A program made the translations under genes and the position numbers. 11,149 nucleotides of DNA from JANYCG01 sp031365665 (lineage in GTDB: Bacteria > Pseudomonadota > Gammaproteobacteria > Burkholderiales > Burkholderiaceae_C): the NCBI GenBank assembly GCA_031365665.1, contig JANLYO010000160.1, forward strand, positions 1 through 11,149, written 5' to 3'. Positions 1-7,232 of this stretch are shown here, one piece after another. The notes below the pieces were generated by a model. The model was not told where the DNA came from. It saw only the letters and a program-made list of their open reading frames with translations, and made no database searches. The first letter of the stretch is position 1. The number at the start of each line of letters is the position of its first letter.

Positions 1-1
1 C

Positions 2-1018
2 TTGGCCGACGGAAAATTTGCCTTGTATCAAAAAATGCACCATGCCTATGCCGACGGCGTGACCATGTCGCGCTGGGGCGCCGAGAGTTACCAGGACAGC
101 GCCGACGACATGGATTTGACCCCGGTCTGGACCAAGGACCACACCCGTTCGGGCATCAAGCGCAAAAAAGGCAACCAGGAACTGGCCCAGTCGCTGTGGG
201 CGCAGGTGACGGCCAACAGCAAGCGCGCCTTCGGCGTCAGCCGCCTGGTGGCGATGCTGGCGCTGGAAGGCGTGCGGCTCACCAAAAACGCCATCAGCCT
301 GCCCTTCATGGCGCCGCGCGGCACGCCGCTCACGGGCATGGCTTCACCGGGGCGGCAACTGGCCACGGCGGCGGTGTCCATGCAACGCATCACGGCGCTG
401 GGCAAAAAAACCCGCTCGACCGTCAACCACATCGCGCTGACCTGCCTGGACGGCGCCTTGCACCGCTACCTGAAGGATGAAGGCGTGACGCTGCAAAAGC
501 CCATCACCATCCAGATGCCGGTGAACCTGCGCAAAGAGGGCGAAAAAGCTGCCGGCAACAAGATCGGCATCATCCTGGTGGATTTGTCCGCGCCGACCGA
601 CGACCCCTACGTGCGCCTGCGCAACATCGGCTACAGCCTGCGCAATGTGCGCCAGATGATCGACAGCGTGGCCCCTGAAGCCATCGAGACCTACACCATC
701 CTGACCGGCATCTTCGGCCAGATCGCCGAAATGCTGAAGCTCAGCAACACCCTCGCGCCCATGGGCAACACCACCGTGAGCAACGTGCCCGGCCCCAAAG
801 AGCACCTGTACATCAAAGGCGCTCGCCTCGAAGAAATGCACCCGGTCAGCACCCTGCCGCCCACGCACCTGCTGAACATCACCCTGTTCAGCTACGCCGG
901 TTCATTGAACTTCGGCCTGATCGCCTCCGATGCTCTGCCCAACCTGCAACGGCTGGGCGGCTATGTGGATGAGGCCTTTGATGAGCTGGAGAAGTGTGTG
1001 GAGCAGATTGGGGGGTGA
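2..1018 (+). CDS. Wax ester synthase/diacylglycerol acyltransferase (WS/DGAT), 5'-truncated by window edge
   Basis: WS/DGAT enzymes transfer a fatty acyl group from acyl-CoA to a fatty alcohol or diacylglycerol, making wax esters or triacylglycerol for storage inclusions at the inner membrane. The visible 338 residues begin just before the catalytic motif HHAYADG (visible residues 13-19, fitting HHxxxDG). In full-length family members (about 450-500 residues) this motif lies roughly 130 residues from the N-terminus, so around 120 residues are outside the window and the TTG at 2 is not the start. The later conserved TVNHIAL (139-146 region) and NVPGP (261-265) segments and the C-terminal WS_DGAT_C-like region are intact, and the gene ends in TGA. 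The reading frame is clean, so the gene is probably functional. Chain-length and substrate preference cannot be judged. Family assignment is secure. Confidence 0.9.
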   Translation: MADGKFALYQKMHHAYADGVTMSRWGAESYQDSADDMDLTPVWTKDHTRSGIKRKKGNQELAQSLWAQVTANSKRAFGVSRLVAMLALEGVRLTKNAISLPFMAPRGTPLTGMASPGRQLATAAVSMQRITALGKKTRSTVNHIALTCLDGALHRYLKDEGVTLQKPITIQMPVNLRKEGEKAAGNKIGIILVDLSAPTDDPYVRLRNIGYSLRNVRQMIDSVAPEAIETYTILTGIFGQIAEMLKLSNTLAPMGNTTVSNVPGPKEHLYIKGARLEEMHPVSTLPPTHLLNITLFSYAGSLNFGLIASDALPNLQRLGGYVDEAFDELEKCVEQIGG

Positions 1019-1126
1019 GCGGTTTTGGGTTCGGCGCTGCTTGATTGACGCCCGTTTATCTGGCCCGGTCGCGGCGACAAGGCAAGGGGCGTGCGGTTTT
1101 GGTATCGATAAGCACGCGCGGTAACG

Positions 1127-1160
1127 AAAAATGGGTCAAGCTGGCGCTTGGCCATTTTTT
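1127..1160 (+). terminator. Intrinsic terminator downstream of the WS/DGAT gene
   Basis: CAAGC (1137-1141) and GCTTG (1146-1150) pair around a TGGC loop. The stem extends outward through a T-G wobble, one bulged G, GG/CC, and then an A-rich 5' flank (1127-1132) that pairs with the T-run at 1155-1160. A stem followed by six T residues fits a Rho-independent terminator about 110 nt after the acyltransferase stop. Because A and T tracts flank both sides it could work in both directions. Confidence 0.6.
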
Positions 1161-1317
1161 GTGAATGGCCGACAGATCGCTTCCACGCACCTTCCGAACC
1201 AAAGCTCAGTCCCCTTTCCTTATCGCCACGACCTACGGTGTTGGCGATACTTCCCGAATCACGTCGCATATTGGCAAGGCCAGATGTCACGAGTCGCAAT
1301 CCAAATACACTGATGCC

Positions 1318-1701
1318 ATGGACGATAAGATCATTACTGCAATTGTGGCGGCCATTTCATCGGTATTCGGAGGAGTGGTAACTACGATTTTCGGCCCAGT
1401 AATCAAGCATCGTCTTGAGCAATCCACAGCTGAGACGACGCGGAAGTGAGAACAAATTTACAAATGGCGGCAAATGCTGCTTGAAGTGAATCGTACGGCC
1501 ATTGGAAACATCGACCCACGTGAAGCATTGCAGGTTCATCCTGACTACATCACTCTCGAGCCATTTTTTTCAGAAGAGGCGCGCAGGGTGGCTCGCGGAC
1601 AGAATAGGACATTTGTAGTTGGCCAGGTTCTGTCGCTACCGCTTGAGACATTGAAAAACGAGATCGCCAGGGTCGAAAGGGAATGGAAGCTTCGGAACTG
1701 A
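1318..1701 (+). pseudogene. Small membrane-anchored hypothetical protein gene interrupted by an in-frame TGA
   Basis: An ATG at 1318 opens a frame encoding a short polar start, a hydrophobic segment (about residues 5-29, Ile/Val/Ala/Gly rich, a likely membrane helix) and a basic/polar stretch ending RLEQSTAETTRK. TGA at 1447-1449 then stops it. The same frame continues without another stop through GAA CAA ATT TAC AAA TGG CGG CAA, then 75 more residues to TGA at 1699-1701. This second part looks like real protein (acidic and aromatic residues, then a C-terminal amphipathic helix ending EIARVEREWKLRN). Read through, the product would be about 128 residues: a membrane anchor plus a small soluble domain. 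The ATG at 1474 has no Shine-Dalgarno sequence, which argues against two separate genes. I do not recognise the family. GC content is lower than in the neighbouring genes, suggesting acquired DNA. Alternatives are a sequencing error at 1447-1449 or two overlapping small genes. Confidence 0.5.
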
Positions 1702-2070
1702 TGCCAAAATTTTCCATCGCGCGAACAACCTCAGCGCGCGGCTTCATGAATTAGAGCGCGTCAAACGTTGACTATAGATTTGCCTCTATGTGACCACGCC
1801 TTCCAAGCTGAACTCGGCGTAGCCATTCCTTGGGTCGGGGAAGTTCAAAACGCAAACCGCACAAACAGAGCGCGGTGATTGGGCAATGTGACCGGGCTTT
1901 GGTGTGGAAGGCGCGCGGAAGGGATTTTGGCGGTCAGAGCAAAAAATGGGCGACCACCGTGTCGCACGCATTTTTCCGGGCGCGTGTGCTTTCACACCAA
2001 AACCGCATGCGCATTGCCCGGTCGCCGCGCGGGAGTGGTTTCGTCAGCCAACGCAATGGAAGTGGAGGCA
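1702..2070. other. Gene-poor stretch with no convincing CDS
   Basis: Several short frames cross this stretch on both strands, but none has a ribosome binding site or a recognisable family. The most protein-like piece is the last ~25 residues of a minus-strand frame ending at 1786 (it reads NFPDPRNGYAEFSLEGVVT before the stop). That could be the tail of a decayed gene, but its upstream part looks like random translation of GC-rich DNA. A small imperfect palindrome, GTCAA-N3-TTGAC, lies at 1760-1772. I see no RNA gene, IS end or attachment site. Confidence 0.4.
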
Positions 2071-2071
2071 T

Positions 2072-2100
2072 TTGTATTCTCGCCGCCAAAATGTCATAAT
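2072..2100 (+). promoter_or_regulatory. Probable sigma70 promoter of the Xre/RES operon
   Basis: TTGTAT (2072-2077, 4/6 match to TTGACA) is separated by 17 nt from CATAAT (2095-2100, 5/6 match to TATAAT). Transcription would start near 2107, leaving a leader of about 35 nt before the ATG at 2142. A TTG at 2112 would lie almost at the transcript start, so 2142 is favoured as the antitoxin start. Confidence 0.5.
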
Positions 2101-2116
2101 CAAACGGCCATTTGGC
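2085..2116. promoter_or_regulatory. Inverted repeat over the -10 box, candidate antitoxin operator
   Basis: GCCAAAATG (2085-2093) and CATTTGGC (2109-2116) form a near-perfect inverted repeat (GCCAAA/TTTGGC perfect) that straddles the -10 hexamer and the expected transcript start. Xre/ParS antitoxins with a helix-turn-helix commonly repress their own promoter from such sites, so this is a good candidate for autoregulation. It is inferred from position and symmetry only. Confidence 0.35.
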
Positions 2117-2141
2117 ATCAACCAAGCCAGCAAAACCCACC

Positions 2142-2615
2142 ATGACCGCCGCCGTCCTGCAATCCCAATCCTTGGCCCACCCGTTTTCCGCCTTTGCCGC
2201 CATCAGCCTGCTGGGCGGCAAACGCATGGTGAAAACGCAGCCGTCATCTAACCTGGAGTGGATCGACCTGGTGCGCCATGGCGTGCCGGTTAAGGCGTTG
2301 GACAACGTGTTGACCGCCCTGGGGCTCGGGCAAGCCGAGTTTGCAAAAGCGCTGGACATTCCAGAGCGCACCATGATTCGCCGCAAAAAAGAAGGCCTGC
2401 TCAGACGCGAGGAGTCGGGCAAGCTGGTGCGCTTGGCCCAGGTGGTGGAGCGGGCGGTGGAGGTGTTTGAGGATAAAACCGTCGCTCTGGATTGGCTCAA
2501 ACACGGCAACCCGTCTTTGGGTGGGCATAGCCCGCTTTCCTTGCTCGACACCGAAATTGGCGCTGTTGCCGTCACTCAAACCCTGGGGCGTATCGAACAC
2601 GGCGTGTTTGCCTGA
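2142..2615 (+). CDS. Xre/ParS/MbcA-type antitoxin of a RES toxin-antitoxin pair
   Basis: The 157-residue protein has the layout of antitoxins that neutralise RES-domain toxins. An N-terminal LLGGK segment (24-27) comes first, then a helical DNA-binding region with GVPVKALDNVLTALGL (47-62) and the helix-turn-helix-like part PERTMIRRKKEG (74-85). The toxin-binding DUF2384-type C-terminus follows, with SLGGHSPLSLLDTEIGA (125-141) and the ending GRIEHGVFA. The ATG at 2142 is chosen because the LGG segment belongs to the family and a TTG at 2112 lies too close to the predicted transcript start. An internal ATG at 2226 would remove that segment. The stop codon TGA at 2613-2615 directly abuts the toxin ATG, so the genes are probably translationally coupled. 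The antitoxin should bind and cap the toxin active site and repress its own promoter. Confidence 0.88.
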   Translation: MTAAVLQSQSLAHPFSAFAAISLLGGKRMVKTQPSSNLEWIDLVRHGVPVKALDNVLTALGLGQAEFAKALDIPERTMIRRKKEGLLRREESGKLVRLAQVVERAVEVFEDKTVALDWLKHGNPSLGGHSPLSLLDTEIGAVAVTQTLGRIEHGVFA

Positions 2616-3101
2616 ATGGCCGCCTCTGCCGACTTGACCGTCTGGCGCATTACCACACGGCGTTTCGATGCTTCTGCCTTTACTGGCGAAGGCGCGCGGC
2701 TATTCGGCGGGCGCTGGAACCGTATCGGCATGCCTGTGGTTTACGCAGCGCAAAGCCGCTCATTGGTACTCTTGGAAATGTTGGTGCAAGACGAACCACT
2801 GCGGGCCCATTACGTGTTGATTCCAGCGGTGATCGGGAAGGCGGTGAGCCGCAGCAGTGTCTTGATATCTGATTTGCCAGCCACCTGGCGCAGCCCCCAA
2901 CACCGCGATGCCTTGCAAGCGATGGGCCAACGCTGGCTGGCCAGTGGCGAAAGCTGTGTTTTGGCAGTTCCCAGTGCTGTGGTGCCTTCAGAGTTGAACT
3001 ACCTCATCAACCCGCTGCATCCGGATTTCGTCAAAATAAAGATCGGCAAACCGGAGCCGCTGGAGACGGACTCGCGGCTGATGCGCCAAGCCGCAAGCTG
3101 A
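2616..3101 (+). CDS. RES-domain toxin (NAD+-consuming family)
   Basis: The 161-residue protein carries the RES fold signature. GGRWNRIGMPVVYAA (31-45) contains the conserved Arg33 and Tyr43, Glu54 follows in SLVLLEML, and a conserved Ser region is visible in VPSAVVPSELNYLINPLHP (118-136). Characterised RES toxins such as MbcT degrade NAD+ by phosphorolysis or hydrolysis, while ParT ADP-ribosylates Prs. Which activity this one has cannot be told from sequence. Length matches the family and all key residues are present, so the toxin looks active. Its ATG follows the antitoxin stop with no gap, and no separate promoter or Shine-Dalgarno site is apparent, consistent with expression only with the antitoxin. 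Confidence 0.9.
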   Translation: MAASADLTVWRITTRRFDASAFTGEGARLFGGRWNRIGMPVVYAAQSRSLVLLEMLVQDEPLRAHYVLIPAVIGKAVSRSSVLISDLPATWRSPQHRDALQAMGQRWLASGESCVLAVPSAVVPSELNYLINPLHPDFVKIKIGKPEPLETDSRLMRQAAS

Positions 3102-3151
3102 AGTGCGAGTTCGTCGGCTTAGCCCTCAAGCCACCGCCACCTGCGCAGACA

Positions 3152-5113
3152 TCACCGCCCCAACTCATACAACGCCGACCCATCGCCGTTATCCTTCGCC
3201 ATCTTGATATTCGGATGGCTCGGCAAATACCGCGCGGCGGCGCTGGCGCTCAAGAAGGTGAGGGTCACGCCGGGCACGGCCTGGATTTTCCAATTGCCGT
3301 CGGCTTGCGGGTTGACCTGTTTGTTGGGCGAGAGCGTGTCGGCCAGCGTGAGGTACTCGACCAAGGCCTGGCGGTTTTCGTCGGGCGCGTCGAAGATGAC
3401 TTTGTCGGCTTTCACGTCGGGGAAATTGCCGCCACCGTAGGCGCGGTAGTTGTTGGTGGCGACGACAAATTTGGCGTCTCTGTCGATGGGTTTGCCGTCA
3501 AAACGCAGGTTTTTGACACGGTTGGCGGCAGCGTTCGCCAGCGTGCCGTTCACAGCGTATTTGGCGGGCTGGGTTAAATCCAGCTCGTAGGTGACGCCGT
3601 CAATCGTGTCGAAATTGAAGGACGGAAAGGCGTTGTTGATCAGGCCTTGCTGGGCGGCCCCCCCGGCGGCGGCGGGCTGGATTTGGTTGAACTGTCCGGC
3701 TGACATCTCGATCCACTCCTGCACCTGCGCGCCGGTGAGCAACACGGCTTTGACGGTGTTGGGGTAAATGTACAAATCCGCCACGTGTTTGATCGCCAGT
3801 GGCCCAGCTGGAATGTCGGTGTAATACGCCCAGCCCTGGCGGCCACCCGACTTGAAAGGCGCCGCCGCCGAGAGCACCGGCAGTTTTTCATGCGGCGTGC
3901 CGACCAGCGCCCGCTTGACGTAGGCGATCTGCGCGTTGGAGACGATTTGCACCGATGGGTCGTCCTCCACCAGCGCGAAGTAGCTGTAGATCGGGGCGCT
4001 GCTGAAGGCGACTTTGTTGCGCACGTAGGCGAGTGTGCCCTCGTGTTCCGGGCCCACGGCAGCAGCCACCATGGCGTCGGCGTCGGCGACTGATTTTTTG
4101 GCCTCACGGTCGAAGATCGGGCGGATCGAGGATTGGCTGGCCGCCACTTTCCAGGCACCCGTGTCGTTGGCCAGTGTCAGATCAATCAGCCCCAGGTGGT
4201 CGCCCCAGCGGCCCGGCATGACAGCAGGCACGCCATTGATGGTGCCGCGTTCGGCATTCACCTTGGGGAATCCTGCGAAAGCTTTTGAGGGGAATTCAGC
4301 GTGTGAGTGTCCGAACAGGATCGCGTCAATGCCGGGGATTTCGGCCAAGCCCGAGACACCGTTTTCAGCCATGGGCGACAAGGCCGAGCGTTCAAACCCC
4401 GAGTGCGGCACCGCCACGACGATGTGTGCCCCCTTGGCGCGCATTTCTGGCACGTATTTTTGCGCCACGGCGACCATGTCTTTGGTGATGACTCGGCCTT
4501 CGAGATGCGCTTTGTCCCACAGCATGATCTGCGGCGGCACAAAACCGATCACCCCAATCTTGATGGCATGCCGCGCGCCCTGCGCATCGACCAGTTGCCG
4601 CTCCAGGATCACGTAGGGCGTGAAGGCATGGGTTTCCTGCCCGGCGGGCTTTTTTTCGTCTAGAAAAACATTGGCGTTGACGTAGGGGAAATTCGCCGTA
4701 GCAATCGCCTGGCGCAAAAACGGCAGGCCGTAGTTGAATTCGTGGTTGCCCAGATTCGCCGCGTCGTACCCCAGCTGGTTCATCACTTTGTAGGCTGGGT
4801 GGACCTCGCCTGCCTTGAGCGGCTTGACCTTGGCCACGTAATCGCCCAGCGGGTTGCCTTGCAGCAGGTCGCCGTTGTCAAACAGCAGGCTGTTGGGCGC
4901 TTCAGCCCGCGCTTTCTTGATGAGCGTCACGGCGCGGTCCAGCCCATATTGGTCGGTGGGCTTGTCCTGGTAGTAGTCGTAACTCAGCAGGTTCATGTGC
5001 AGGTCGGTGGTTTCCATCAGGCGCAGTTTGACTTCGGCGCCATATGCCGCCGTAGAAGCCGCCGTCGAAAACAGGGCTACGATCAAAAAACGCAGGCTTG
5101 GTGGCACGTTCAT
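3152..5113 (-). CDS. cpdB: Periplasmic 2',3'-cyclic-nucleotide 2'-phosphodiesterase/3'-nucleotidase
   Basis: CpdB hydrolyses 2',3'-cyclic nucleotides to 3'-nucleotides and then to nucleosides in the periplasm, scavenging RNA breakdown products and phosphate. The start is set at the ATG at 5111-5113, because it is preceded by GAGGA about 8 nt away and opens directly into a signal peptide (hydrophobic core LRFLIVALF, cleavage likely after AYGA, residue 26). An upstream in-frame start would add 13 residues. The mature protein shows the two-metal calcineurin-like phosphoesterase domain: TTDLH (Asp37, His39), FDNGDLLQG (Asp82), LGNHEFNYG (Asn123, His124), VPHSGF (His237) and FGHSH (His269, His271). 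The C-terminal 5'-nucleotidase domain includes the substrate-binding NNYRAYGGGNFP (554-565). At 653 residues it matches the family. The gene lies 42 nt downstream of the vapC-like gene and may share its transcript. Confidence 0.92.
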   Translation of the reverse strand: MNVPPSLRFLIVALFSTAASTAAYGAEVKLRLMETTDLHMNLLSYDYYQDKPTDQYGLDRAVTLIKKARAEAPNSLLFDNGDLLQGNPLGDYVAKVKPLKAGEVHPAYKVMNQLGYDAANLGNHEFNYGLPFLRQAIATANFPYVNANVFLDEKKPAGQETHAFTPYVILERQLVDAQGARHAIKIGVIGFVPPQIMLWDKAHLEGRVITKDMVAVAQKYVPEMRAKGAHIVVAVPHSGFERSALSPMAENGVSGLAEIPGIDAILFGHSHAEFPSKAFAGFPKVNAERGTINGVPAVMPGRWGDHLGLIDLTLANDTGAWKVAASQSSIRPIFDREAKKSVADADAMVAAAVGPEHEGTLAYVRNKVAFSSAPIYSYFALVEDDPSVQIVSNAQIAYVKRALVGTPHEKLPVLSAAAPFKSGGRQGWAYYTDIPAGPLAIKHVADLYIYPNTVKAVLLTGAQVQEWIEMSAGQFNQIQPAAAGGAAQQGLINNAFPSFNFDTIDGVTYELDLTQPAKYAVNGTLANAAANRVKNLRFDGKPIDRDAKFVVATNNYRAYGGGNFPDVKADKVIFDAPDENRQALVEYLTLADTLSPNKQVNPQADGNWKIQAVPGVTLTFLSASAAARYLPSHPNIKMAKDNGDGSALYELGR

Positions 5114-5155
5114 GGCAAATATCCTCGTTTCAGCGGTGAGCGCTGGTTTCAAAAT

Positions 5156-5533
5156 TCACACTGTCTTGGGGCGATACAGCACACCTGGCGCGTCTTTGAA
5201 ATCGGCATCCTGCGTCAACAAGTTGGCTTGATGAAGCTGCGCGGTTTGCCAAATCAAGGCATCGGCCATGGCCAGTTTGTAACGCACAGAGGCGACGGTG
5301 GCAAGTCGAAGATTGGCCACGTCCAGGTGAACCACCTGCCCGCGGCTCATGGCGGTAGCGGCCCGGGCGGCAAAGGCATCGCCGCGTTGCACCAAAATGC
5401 GCTTGCAGACCTCGTAAATGGTGATGGCGGGCACCACCAGATTGGGCAAATCCAGCAGTGCCGGCTCAAAAAAAGCTGCGTTGGGGCCATCTGCGATGTA
5501 TTCCAGCCAGCCACAGGAATCGACGATATTCAC
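5156..5533 (-). CDS. PIN-domain toxin, VapC family
   Basis: The 125-residue protein has the PIN-domain endoribonuclease arrangement. An acidic residue in the first strand (MNIVDSCGW, Asp5) is followed by Glu41 in TIYEVCK, Asp91 in MADALIW and Asp109/Asp111 in LTQDADFKD. Together these would bind the catalytic Mg2+. VapC toxins cut tRNA or rRNA at specific sites; the target here is unknown. The start is GTG at 5531-5533, which overlaps the antitoxin stop as GTGA (4-nt overlap), a typical sign of translational coupling. All four acidic positions are present, so the toxin looks active. Confidence 0.88.
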   Translation of the reverse strand: MNIVDSCGWLEYIADGPNAAFFEPALLDLPNLVVPAITIYEVCKRILVQRGDAFAARAATAMSRGQVVHLDVANLRLATVASVRYKLAMADALIWQTAQLHQANLLTQDADFKDAPGVLYRPKTV

Positions 5534-5760
5534 GGCGTAACGACAGGCGCGCTGTCCACACCTTCCTCATCGTTAGGCACATCCGTGGAAATGCCCCGGC
5601 ACATGCCGCGAATGGACGACAGCGGCCATTCAGGCACCAATTCAACGTGATCTCCGACCACGCGGGCCTCCAGGCGTTGCCCTGCGACCAGGCGCAACGC
5701 TTTACGAACATCTTTTGGTATGACGATTTGGAATTTGGGAGAAAGCGTGACAGAAGTCAT
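5530..5760 (-). CDS. AbrB/SpoVT-type (VapB-like) antitoxin
   Basis: The 76-residue protein begins with a swapped-hairpin AbrB domain: TLSPKFQIVIPKDVRKAL (5-22) followed by GQRLEARVVGDHVELVP (27-43). This domain binds DNA as a dimer. The C-terminal tail, about residues 44-76, is acidic and Pro-rich, as expected for the segment that wraps the PIN toxin. It should neutralise the downstream PIN protein and repress the operon. No strong Shine-Dalgarno site is visible. A TACAAT (-10-like) hexamer on this strand at 5770-5775 lies only about 10 nt before the ATG and lacks a good -35, so the promoter is not resolved. The gene sits 93 nt after the carboxypeptidase stop. Confidence 0.88.
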   Translation of the reverse strand: MTSVTLSPKFQIVIPKDVRKALRLVAGQRLEARVVGDHVELVPEWPLSSIRGMCRGISTDVPNDEEGVDSAPVVTP

Positions 5761-5853
5761 GATTTTTGAATTGTAAGACGTTTCTCCATACGCCTACTTT
5801 TACGGACCGATTTGGCCATCGCTGCCTTTGCCCAAGTTCACCTCAGAACGCCG

Positions 5854-7125
5854 TCACCTAATCCAAAGCCGCACCGCATCCCAAGCCCGCCCCAAAAACC
5901 CCGCCTCTTCCACCGCTTCAAGCGCCACCAGGGGCACTTCTGAGACGACGACGTCACCCGCCATCACCTTGAGGGTGCCGAGCGTTTGGCCTTTGGTGAA
6001 AGGCGCGACCAGTGGGTCGTTGCGCGCGACTTGGGTTTTGAGTTTGCCAGCGCTGCCTGCCGGCACGGTGACGATGATGGGCTGGGTGCGGCCCATTTTG
6101 ACGGTGTTGCTTTTGCCTTTCCACACTGGCGGTGAGACGACGGCCTGATTGGCGTCAAAAAGTTTGACGGCTTCAAACGCGGTGTAGCCCCAATTCAGCA
6201 GCTTTTGCGATTCGTTGGCGCGGGCGTTTTCGCTGGTGGCGCCCAGCACCACGCTGAGCAGGCGGCGCGGCCCGGTCGTCGCTGCCGCCGCCGTGGTCCC
6301 TTGTGCAGCCGCGCCAGAAGCTGCCCCGGCACCTGACGCTGGCACGGCAGGCGCACCGCCCGCCGCTTGCACCGGCCCGAGCCCGGCCACCTCGCGTTTG
6401 GCGGTGGCGATCAGGCAATACCCGGCAGCCTCGGTGTGGCCAGTTTTGAGGCCGTCGATGGTCGGGTCACGAAACAGCAGCAGGTTGCGGTTGTTGTCGT
6501 TGGCGGCGGGCGTGCCTTCGTAGCGGTATTTTTTCAGCGCGTAGTAGCCCACGTATTGGGGGAAATCCCGCAACAGGCGTGTGGAGAGCACACTCAGGTC
6601 ACGCGCGGTGGTGGTGTGCCCGGTTTCGGTGAGGCCTTCGGGGTTTTTGTACTGCGTGGCTTTGAGGCCCAGCACTTTGGCCTGCTCGTTCATGAGCTGC
6701 ACGAAGCGTTCGTAGCTGCCGCCCACACCTTCGGCCAGCGCCACGGTGGCGTCGTTGCCGCTTTGCACGATCATGCCTTTGATCAAATCTTCCACCGGCA
6801 CTTTCATCTTCGGGTCAATGAACATGCGGCTTCCGGGCATTTTCCAGGCGCGCTCGCTGACCGGCAGGGTTTGTTGCAGGTCGATTTTTTTGGCCCGCAG
6901 CGCGTCAAACACGAGGTAGGCCGTCATCAGTTTGGTGAGAGACGCAGGCTCGACAGGGGAATCAATGTCTTTCTCGGCCAGCAGTTGGCCCGAGGTGACA
7001 TCCAGCAGCAAATACGATTTGGCGGCGATTTCGGGCGGCTGGGGCGTTTGTGCCAAGACAGTCGTGGCAGCCAGCGGCAGCAGGCAGGCGAGCGCCCAAG
7101 CGAGCAGGAAGGGTGGGCGGTTCAT
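5854..7125 (-). CDS. dacC: D-alanyl-D-alanine carboxypeptidase, PBP5/6 family (peptidase S11)
   Basis: This periplasmic penicillin-binding protein removes the terminal D-Ala from peptidoglycan pentapeptides, limiting cross-linking and shaping the wall. The 423-residue protein has a signal peptide (hydrophobic core LLAWALACLLPLAA, cleavage likely after VLA, residue 25). The three active-site motifs are SLTK (62-65, nucleophile Ser62), SGN (122-124) and KTG (227-229). A C-terminal beta-domain follows, and the protein ends in an amphipathic helix (FLGRAWDAVRLWIR) that anchors it to the membrane face. Between TAKRE and RRLLSVVLGA, strands normally joined by a short turn, there is an Ala/Gly/Thr-rich insertion of about 41 residues (246-286) of low complexity. 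The ATG at 7123-7125 lacks a clear Shine-Dalgarno site. The symbol is assigned by analogy; paralogues dacA and dacD cannot be excluded. Confidence 0.92.
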   Translation of the reverse strand: MNRPPFLLAWALACLLPLAATTVLAQTPQPPEIAAKSYLLLDVTSGQLLAEKDIDSPVEPASLTKLMTAYLVFDALRAKKIDLQQTLPVSERAWKMPGSRMFIDPKMKVPVEDLIKGMIVQSGNDATVALAEGVGGSYERFVQLMNEQAKVLGLKATQYKNPEGLTETGHTTTARDLSVLSTRLLRDFPQYVGYYALKKYRYEGTPAANDNNRNLLLFRDPTIDGLKTGHTEAAGYCLIATAKREVAGLGPVQAAGGAPAVPASGAGAASGAAAQGTTAAAATTGPRRLLSVVLGATSENARANESQKLLNWGYTAFEAVKLFDANQAVVSPPVWKGKSNTVKMGRTQPIIVTVPAGSAGKLKTQVARNDPLVAPFTKGQTLGTLKVMAGDVVVSEVPLVALEAVEEAGFLGRAWDAVRLWIR

Positions 7126-7203
7126 CAGTTTTTTTGAGCAGTCGAGATGGTTAGGGTGTGGAGGTATTACAAAAACAATTCGTTTATTAGTAATTTAAAA
7201 TTA

Positions 7204-7232
7204 ATTATAGAATGAAATTTTCAATATTTTGA
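7204..7232 (-). promoter_or_regulatory. Candidate promoter of the carboxypeptidase gene
   Basis: On the minus strand a perfect TATAAT lies at 7209-7204. At 17 nt spacing the -35 position (7232-7227) reads TCAAAA, only 3/6 to consensus. Transcription would start near 7197, giving a leader of about 72 nt to the ATG at 7125. The weak -35 and the palindrome covering it suggest an activator or repressor sets its strength. Confidence 0.35.

Noticed and set aside
1150..1170. GGCCATT/AATGGCC hairpin
   Set aside because: It competes with the better terminator stem at 1127-1160 and has no T-run after it.
1786..1995. 69-codon minus-strand frame with a protein-like C-terminus
   Set aside because: Only the last ~25 residues look plausible; there is no ribosome binding site, and I cannot assign a family, so it is not called as a gene.
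3102..3151. Possible terminator between the convergent RES and cpdB genes (GGCTT/AAGCC at 3116-3132)
   Set aside because: Short stem, no T-run on either strand.
5131..5145. CAGCG/CGCTG hairpin between the PIN gene and cpdB
   Set aside because: Five base pairs without a U-tract is too weak to call a terminator; may only be incidental.
4742..5650. 302-codon plus-strand open frame
   Set aside because: It lies antisense to cpdB and the AbrB/PIN pair, whose motifs are clear; its translation has no recognisable motif and is a GC-rich shadow.
6367..7137. 256-codon plus-strand open frame
   Set aside because: It is antisense to the carboxypeptidase gene; His/Gly/Val-rich translation is typical of a reverse-frame shadow.
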